From: Ecdyonurus torrentis
Taxonomy: Eukaryota; Arthropoda; Insecta; Ephemeroptera; Heptageniidae
Assembly (NCBI GenBank): GCA_949318235.1
Contig: OX439134.1
Coordinates: forward strand, 27,346,173-27,410,172
DNA: 64,000 nt
Reading direction: 5' to 3'
The translations under genes and the position numbers were made by a program. Under the pieces are notes generated by a model that did no database searches, was not told where the DNA came from, and worked only from the letters and a program-made list of their open reading frames with translations. Numbering within the stretch: position 1 is the first letter of the stretch; every line of letters starts with the position of its first letter. Positions 14,601 through 24,981 of the stretch are shown here, piece after piece.

Positions 14601-17600
14601 AAATAAGTCACAAGAGAACACTAGGCAGATTAAAACTCAAAGAAGGCAATATTAATAAACTAATTAAATAAAATTTAGCACAATAGCAATGAACACAAAA
14701 TTTGTGATTTCATAACAAGCATATTTTTGAATTTAGTTGATTGAAATAGTAAATATATGATTGAAAACGGAATTAAAAGAAAAAGATACTGGACCTTACT
14801 TTAAGGTGTCCTAAAAATATAGAAAGATCTAACTCATAAGTCATAACTATAGGATATATTTTTACTACTGTAAGGTCTTTTCTGATTCATCCATCCACAT
14901 TTTTTAAATTTATTTTACTCATCAACGATAGATTCTTTCTTATTAAATTTGCATGGTTATAAAATAACTTCTTAACAGAAATGTTACTTTGAGTTTCAAT
15001 GATCATAATGTAACTTATACGGGGATTATCTCCCAGTATTTTAGAACATCCAACCAACCTGCAATGAGGTAATAAGATCCAGTAGCAATAGAGAGCTGTC
15101 TTGTAGTTCTCATAGGACGTCCATCAACATTAAGAACAAGAGAGTTGGTACTGATGGTCAGTACAACTTGATGCCAACGTCCGTCATTGAAATATTCATC
15201 AGGGAAGTTGTCAAGAGTTGTTCTAGGGTTGCTGCCACTTGTAACTAACTCAATCTTTAGTCTGCCTTTGTCCAAGAACAACTGTGATGGAAAAAATAAA
15301 ACATGTTAAATATAATTCATATTTACAATAAGTGGGGAAAAAAATATTATTATTAAGCCTTTTATTTTCATATTTTACCATTATTTCTGACTGCCATGTA
15401 TCATTAACTACTGTACTTTCTCATATGCATACAACTAAATGAAAAGGATGGTGGAAACCAACAATGTCTTTTTCATGGTTAAGAGGTGAGAAAAATCTTG
15501 TAATAGAAATAATTTTCTCCTATACTAGGTTGCCACTTAAAGGAATAGACCAGAAGAAAACATAAGCATTTATACCACAAACCACTTGATGGGACTTACA
15601 TAAGTAACTTTAGTTTGTCTCAAAACCCAACTGTAGCTCCGTAGCAGTGATCAGAAAATTTAGATTTATTCAACCAGCACAAATTTTTTTACTAATTTTT
15701 GCAGGTTTCTGATGTCAGAAACATAAATAATCATGCAAATTGCATACTTTACAGTATTATCACGCTCTCTTGTGGGGCTACATTAGCATTCCGGTAAAAA
15801 TTGTCATCAGTTTAGGAGATCCCATTTCATGTTTATTCATTAACAAGCACATGTTCTTTTATGTGGTCTATGGCTTTAAAAGTCTCTTGTTCCACTATCC
15901 TTTACTTTTAATTTACTTACATCCAACTACGATGGTTTCTTTGACATAACATATTTAATGCATACATATGGTAAATGTTAAAATATACAAAATAATGGCT
16001 CAGCAGAATTAGAATAAATTAATTCAACATAAAGTGGCATAACTTACCTTCACAGAACCATCAGAAGTGAACTTATGGTAAATGAGCATTCCATTCTCTT
16101 CGTATGTACGGAAAGACAGCGATACATTCAAACTTTTAACTCCTTCATAGCCTTTAAGTCTAGCATAGGAGTTTCGACTTAGGAAGGTTACAGGAATATA
16201 AGGTAGATCCTGCAAAACATAACATTGATATTTACAGTAAGAAATTCCAATGTGTAATAATATTGGTTGTTGTGTATTGAATTAAAGTTTCAAGATTTTT
16301 TTATTTTATTTTTTGATTCTGTACTAAAGTCTTGTCAACTTACTTTTTTATCATTTAGAATACTAGATTGATAATTACCATACCTTATTATTACTAATCA
16401 ATAGGATAGAAATAGTACGAGAGAAATTAGAGCACTTTGTATTGAAAAGCATTACTTTTCAATACAAAGTGCTCTAGTTTCTCTCGTACTATTTCTATCC
16501 TATTGATTAGTAGCATTAACCGCGATGGTTTTTTCATATATTTATACCTTATTATTATCCATGAATTAGACACCACCACGCTGATTTGTATCTATTTTCA
16601 TTTATTTTCATTTTAACTGTTACCCATCACGTATCTGACATCACAATGTATAGATGGGGCCATGATAGGGGTAAAGAACTTGAGAGAGGGGCTTAAATTT
16701 ATCACGTAACCAGAGCGGTGACTGTGAATGGCGGCGGTACATTGTGACGTCAGATACGTGATATAACAGTCAATATGAAAATAAATTCAAAATCAACGTG
16801 TTGGTGTCTAATTCATGGATAATAAGGTATGGTAATTGTCAATCTAGTATTCTAAATGATAAAAAAAAAGTAAGTTGACAAGGCTTTTAATTGTTGAGTA
16901 AAACTTGTGGTCTTTACGTTCAACCTTTTAACACCTTGATTGCTATTGAGGACACCCGTTAATAATTTTGTTTTTACTATTTAAGGATAAAATATGAAAT
17001 AAAAATATTTAAAAGGTACTTACCGGACAATTGAACAATGTATGAACTTTCTGGAATGTATGTTGAATTTCCTGTGCTTCAGGTTCTTTAACGCTGCGTA
17101 TAAAATTGGTAGAATTGAGATATAGATTTTCTACGCATCCAGTAAAGTTACGATTAACAATCACTCCTTCCTGCATATTTGGAACTCCACCAATGTACAA
17201 CTGTAATGAAAGCATACATATAGGTTAACAACTATAGGTTCACATTGATATTTTGTAAATGTACTTACATCTCTATTAAGATTGAGTCTTGCAAATTCAC
17301 CCTTTATCTTTCCTCTTACGACAACACGATCAACAGAAAACATTACGTCACGTCTATTGCGAGAAATTACGACATCGTGCCATAAATTATCATCAAGTAA
17401 ACTGCCAACTCCAAGACTTGTCACGACTCCAGACCCTGTCAAAGTTTTACAATTAATTTTTTTTACGTACATACACATGGATTAATACACATAATAATAG
17501 TAACTAACACCTTTTATTGGGTGAAATCAGGTTACATACAAACCTTTCAATTTAGCCTAATTGTTTTACAGTAAGTTATAATTTTAAATTTATACAAATA

Positions 17601-20600
17601 AAATTTTCATGATTTCTAATCATGTTTGTAAACCCTTTTTATTTGCTCCAAAAAAATACACAATTTCATTAAAAAAAAAAAAAAAAAAAAAGTATGAACA
17701 CTATTATTTTTCAAATAAACAAATGACAATTGCCATTACTAAAACACCATATTAAAAGAATGGTTCTATGACTTTTGAATGTAGTTCTAGTTAATTATGG
17801 GCATCATTTGCATGTTTTTTACAAAGACAACAAGAAGTGTTAACGATACATACCTAAATCCATACTGAGCAACATTCTATTATCTCTCAACTGCAGAGCA
17901 ATGTAGTCACCCTGACTTCCTCTACCATACATAATAACACCATCTGCATGATTTGTCTTGAATCTGAATCTTATGGTCTCTCGTGAGGCAGAGATTGGGT
18001 GCCGAAGTAAATCCCATCGTACCAGACTGCTACCATTGAAGTAAAGATTGTCAGCCTCTGTGTAACAAATAAAGAGTAAACATGGCATAAACATCAATGT
18101 CTTAAACACAACAATAAATTGGAGAAATTATGGTGTCACTCATACGTCAGAGGCTTTGTATTTGAACTGACAAATACATCAATCAATATTTAAAAAAAAA
18201 AAAAAGAGAAATAATAATACAAAACTGACGACTGCTTTAAACTGAGACCACTTTTTAAAACCTGGGTATAGCATTTATTATTTTTAATTCACACAAGTTT
18301 AATTTTTCTCTGCTGGACAATGTATTTCTTGCCATTTAATAAACTGTTGTTCATTGTTTAGAAAGTAAAAACCAAGGTGTATATATAGAAGGTGGTATAA
18401 TTCGCACTGTTATTGTCATCAAAAATCGGTTCCCTTCGTAAAACTTTGATTTTTGACATACGTCATATAAGATGACTGTCAACAGAGCCATGTGGTCTCT
18501 CAGGTACAATACATTATTACCTGGAAGAGGAGGAGGGACACAAAATTTCCCCTCTTTCAGTCGCTTTAAATTTCCCCTCTTGTTTTGATTCACCTCCTGT
18601 GACGTTTCATACCTTTTGCAGCCTAGGCAAACTACGCTGCCTTCTATATATACATCTTGGTAAAATCTATTTTGGTTTAAATATATTATCAAAGAAAATG
18701 ATAGAAAGTTGTGGAGGTCTATCACTGGGTCAGGCTAAAAACCATCTATGTTGTTGGCTTACCCCGAAAGGGACCATAGCGTCATGATATGTATGTATGT
18801 AAGAAAGGTATAGGAAAACTAACTAGTGCCTTACCACAATCAGATTTGTAGCTTGGTGAACACTGCAATCAAGACCTTCACCTAGCTACAGAAATCATTG
18901 CAGTAAGGCACTTGTGCTTTTCCTATCCTTTCCTTTGTTAACCTCACAGTGTGTAAGACGTCTGAATCAATTAATCACTCTAATTTTCAAGTTTGTATTG
19001 CTTCCAATTAAGCTCTCAAAATTTATTCTAGTTTACTCCTTATATTTGCAACATATTAACTGCTACATTACCCTGCCCCCTACACACACAGGATGTACAA
19101 ATATGTAAAAACACCCTCTTGCATCCTTAAAATATTTGATAAACTATAAATAAAAACAGTCTTTGAGTAAAACATAATTAAAACATAAACTTACCGTAGT
19201 CACAACCATACAACTCTGCTCTTAATGAGATCCTATCTCGCCATCTTGTTGGGTTAATACGAATGTACTGGGCAATGATTGGTACTTCAAACACATTGCG
19301 TCTTATTTCATCACCATTCCAGTTGCCTTTGAACATCTAGACATACACAGTGTACATTTTATTACCAGTGTGTACATAAATAATCATCATTTAATTGATT
19401 TTGAAAAGCTGATCATGATGGAATTTTTTTGACATAAATAGTAACTTTCAAGAAAACGCAAAATAATTATATTTTATCAAACACAATTACATAGACCTGC
19501 AAATGGCACCTTAAAACAAGTAACTTTTAATTACTAATAAATAACAAAATAAAAATAATAGGCCTAAGTAATATTTAAAATACTTAAATAAACCCAGCAA
19601 AGAATCAACAACATTAATAATTATAGGGTATTAATTGTTATGAAAATCAATAACTCACTAGAAAATAATTGGTCAATATTTTATGGAAAAAAAAATATCC
19701 TACGTCCTATATATTGAAATTACCTCAAATTATGTATAATCATAATAATTATTTCTAAATTTAGTATTAACATATTAACATTAATACAAGTGAAACTTTC
19801 AACACACTAACAATGATAGCCACAAACACTTTTCACACATACTGGGATTATTGGATGATATTTTAACTAGTAATAACCCAGTGCTTATCAAACACACTGG
19901 ATCATTACTAGATTATATACATTACTATAGTATCATTCACATAGCATGAAAAATTAAGATTCCTCAATGTCCGTCAAAAGATAAACAATGTTGCCACAAT
20001 ATAAGTATGTGGACTATTTCACAAGAATTTAAAACTGAAAAATACTGATGAGCAAAGCTGACAACTCATAGATATCTGTTTATCACTATCCATCTCAAAA
20101 ATGACGTATGCATTTGCTTACAGGAGTCCAGCTAAAGCCATCAATTACGGTGCTCATAAAAGGTTCAATATATTGAAGGCGTAGAACACTTTGAACACAA
20201 AACTAGTCTAATATCCTAACATACCTGAAAATCAACGTTGATTTGGCTGGAGTCACTGGTTTTTAATTTATTTTCCATTCACCAAAAGCCGTCTGCAGAC
20301 ATTGACGTCACAGCTCGCTTGATTTACGCATGCGTGGACCAGGCCAGCTGTGACGTCATTGTCCTCACGCATCATTTTGTGAATGAAAATTAATTTAGAA
20401 ACCAATGACTCTGGCCAAATCAATGTTGATTTGCAGGTATGTTAGGATATTAGACATGATTTTTGTTCAAGGTATTCTACGCGTTTAATAATAGAGCAGT
20501 TTTAGCTTTGCCTGCCGGTATATGACAGTTTTCTACATAAGCGTAGTGTGCCTTATCATGTGAAAGTGTGCAAATTTACGTAACCATAAGTTTAAATTTA

Positions 20601-23600
20601 TGGACATTAAATTGGCGAACTGTGTGAATAATACTAAAGGCTTGATACAATACTTGTTGATGCTCTATATAGTATGACTGTTACAGCATGTTTCAAAGTA
20701 AGGTCACACGTTTAAAATATTACCATTCATCCCACACAAGTTACCTGTGGATCTCCCGTTGCTGTTGCATAAGATTTCCAATTTTCTCCATCATCACTGT
20801 ATAATATGATGAACTCAGTAATATATTCTTTAGTTTTGGCTCTGCCCGCCACCTCTATTGCTCGTATTTCAAACCTTGATCTTAATCGTGCAGTTATAGC
20901 TTGATCATAAGAACTCTCATCAGATGTCCAAGCTGAACCTCCTGTTAGTGAAGATTATAAGAGTCCCAAAGCAGCCACAAGAGAAAAATGAGAGAACCAG
21001 TTAGCCAGTGCAAGGGCAATTTAAGGATAATAGTTGTTGTTTTATTTTAGCATTTATTTGTTATTTTATCTAAACTTGGGTACCTTGAAATGTAAATATG
21101 AGAGGAAAGGTTGAGACCAGTTAGCCAGTGTAAGGATAGAAGGATTATATAATTCCCAGGATAATATTCAGAAATATATAATAAAAATGACAGATAGTCT
21201 TATTAAAATCACAACAATGATGCTCGTAAACCCTTATCTCTTGCTCCAAAAAAATCAGCAATTTTATTTAAGGTGATCTTAATATACATTTTTTTTTCAT
21301 GGTTTGGAGCACAAAAAGCAAGGTTTACAAACACCATTATAGAAACTTTATTCTGATCCTATACATTATAATATATACCTATATAAAAAAAAATATATTT
21401 GTAAGAAACTTTAGAAATTTAAGTCTACCTACACAGGGTCGAACTGGCAATTAAGAGGCAACGTCTGCAAAAGGGGCGTAACACCCTAATTATGCCCCTT
21501 TTTGGGCCTTAGGGGCCTCCAAACACGGGGGGCCACGTCCGCAATTGCGGACTCGCTCTTATGGCCAGTCCAAGCCTGTACCTACAAGTTAAATACATTA
21601 TTTGAGTATTTAATTTTTAAAAATCTTTTAGGTTATGATATAAAGCTTTGCAACATTTTTCCCCCCTCCACTCCTAATAATAGCAGTGCTAATAATAAGA
21701 TATTGATAGGGAAGCTGTAAATTGTTTGTTAGTAGGCATGAAGAATATATTAGTGCATAATATCTATCTTTAACATAATAATTAAAAAAAAAACTACAAT
21801 AGATCATGCAACTAAAAATAATACAACTAAAAGAAGCAAATTTTAATGTGCATATGAAATGAAAAATTAGCTTCTAAAACTACATAAGTAGCATAATTTA
21901 AAATTTACCATAACTCACCTTGTTTTCTCCATAAATGATATATTTTTGATCTGACTTATAAAATAAATAATAAGAATATATCTATATATTTTTTAATCAT
22001 TTAAATGTGGCTGAATACTTAATCTCATTATAGATTTCATATGATTGTTAGTATAAACATGTTTCACCTAATGAAGATTTCTAGGAGAAAGGGGAGGGGG
22101 GGAGGAATGAGAGAATAATGTAGACACAGATCAAAACTGAACGGATTTGCATTTTACAATCGGGCAACACTTTACTTCCAGCTTTGCTTGAGGCTGGATA
22201 TCGGGCAGTGGCTTATCTCTCCTTAGAGTCCTTGTGAGTCCCAGTCCAAACTTATGAGTCTGATAAGTTTTTTTTCATGCTGTCTAAATTAAAGGCGTAG
22301 AACACCTTGAACAAAAAAGTTGTGTAATATCCTAACAAACCTGAAAATCAACGTTGATTTGGCCGTAGTCTTGATTTCTAATTTATTTTCCATTCACAAA
22401 ATGCCACTGGCGGTCACTGACGTCACAGCTTGCCCGGTTTACACTCGCGTAAAACAAGCAAGCTGTGACGTCAGTGACCCCCAGTGGCATTTTGTGAATG
22501 TAAAATAAATTAGAAATCAATGACTTCGGCCAAATCAATTTTCCTTTTTAGTTTTTTTATGATACTATGCAACTTTTTTGTCCAAGGTGTTCTACGCCTT
22601 TAACTGCAAGCCAATAACCGATTATGCTTGCCTTCTACAATTAATTTAAACATAGCCAATATTTTTATGAGTAGCTCCGTACATACTTTGTTATATAATT
22701 CAAATGGTGTTCAGTTTTGATCTGATTTAGACATTATTCTCTCTCACACAAGGGTTCCTTTCAGCTACAGCTCAACTTCCTTTCCCAATTTTTAAAATCT
22801 AATTATTGTCTCCCATCTAAACCTTATTTATAAAACATATCACACATTTTCTTTATTGACTTTTTCTTCTTCTTCTGGTATTAATCCCTTATAAGATGCC
22901 ACATATAAATGTATGGACAAAATTTTCTTATGACGTGTTCACACAAAGCAATAGGTTGTTAATTACAATGTGCAATAAATTTGATTGAATACCTATAATA
23001 TAAACAGAGAGTACAGTTGAAGACTCTTATTTGTGTGCCTCAAACTTTATGTGGGAAAGAGATTTTAAGTTATATTAATGTTCTTTCAAAAACTTCGTAC
23101 ACCGCTCACTAGAGGTGTACAAGAACTTTGACAAAGAACTTTATCACTTGCATACATTTTTAGAAAGAACGTGAATATACTGTAAGGTAAAAAAAAGAGC
23201 CCACTTTCACATAAAGTTCAAGCACAAAAATAAGGAATACATTTGAATTGTAACCTTTTATTTGTCTTTGACTGTACATGCAATCAAATTTACTGCACAT
23301 TGTAAAAAAATTGCTTCATGCATGAACGTAGCTTTATAAAAAAAAAAAAAAAATAAAAATAAATAATGAAAAGAAAATTACCTTAACATTTCCTCCAGGT
23401 TCTTTAAAATCAGCATAATCAAGTCCATTAGTTCCATAACTGACGATATATTCAGCAACATACTCAGAAGATCTAGGACGACCTTGTGTTGCGATAGCAG
23501 TTACGTTCATAGGTTTCTTGAGATCAAGTATCAGAAACTGTTCATTGTCAGAGCTTGCTGCAGTCCACGCATTACCACCTATGATGTGTCGAGTGCCACA

Positions 23601-24245
23601 ACAACAATAATAAAAAAACAACCATGCAAACAACTAGCAAAATCAAGCAAAATAATAAAATATAGTATCTAAAAATAATAATAAAGCACTATTTACAAAA
23701 TAGTATATAAGGTAAAGTGTAGAAGTGGAATTTCTGTGACCTTCATTTTAAATTATTTTACTGTATGTAATAAATTCAACTAAGGTGGAATTTGATTTGA
23801 TTTTGATTTTTTTTTTAGAAAATATGTAGCCTATCTTCAAAATTTATTAGATACTGTACTGTACTTATTTTTCCTATAAATTATGATGCACTTTTTAACT
23901 AAACAATATAATGTTTTATATAAATTTATTGCCAACAAGTTTGGTTTTACGAGTAACAAATTTAACTTATTCGGCTTATTCCTAAACAAAAAATTTTGTA
24001 CTGCATAAATACTTCAAATGATCATGGCCTCCCGTCAAAAGGGGTGACTTAAAGCTCAAGACAGCGGTTGTTTCTTAGCGCAATTCTTATCGTATCCCTG
24101 CGATAGCATCCATAAAGTTAACACAGTGCAAACTCTTATCGCTGCGCTAAGAAAATCGCTAAGAAGGGACGGCTGTCCTAGGCTTTAACCAAACTTTAAA
24201 AAAATTATTTACTCCCTAACTAAAGCTCATAGAATAGTAAAATAC

Positions 24246-24276
<31 letters not shown>

Positions 24277-24946
24277 GCGCAAAAATGAAGCTTTATTTTT
24301 GTTTCACATTTCTATGAGCTTTAGATAGGGAGAAAATAAAATTTAAAAAGTTATCCAGTCACCCCACTCAATAAAAAAAAAGTAAAATTCATGATAGAAC
24401 CATCATGCATACACATGATAAGGCCTGCAACCCTTCTTGTACCCTCACAAATTGGGGTTGAAAAACCATTAAGTAGGCAATATTTGGATTCATGAAGTTT
24501 TTGCATTACTATTCAAATTCAAATTTATTTTTGACTTAATTTTGCCTTCTAATGAATACTCTATCTACACTCTAAGCAACTGAGGAAGAGGGCTGCTGCC
24601 CGATTAGTTACTTAGTAAACTTGTAAATAACCTATGCCATCAAGACTTTCACAAGCTACGGACCTCATCGTTGTAAGGCGCTTCTTTGTTTCTCCTATCC
24701 TTTCTTTGATTACAAATACTCTAATAAAGCCTGATAATATAGCTACCAACCAGCTTCTGGTTACCTGTGAAACTCATGTAAGGCTCTACCTCTTTTTACA
24801 ATGCTAAATGAGTAATCATCTATGATGGCAAAGATAATTAATCTATTAATACTGTACCTATAATAAAAAAAACTTTAAAACCCGCAATTTATTTTCCAAA
24901 AAAGTGCATTATACATGTTTGAAAGCTGCTACAAAAAGCAGCATTA

Positions 24947-24981
<35 letters not shown>

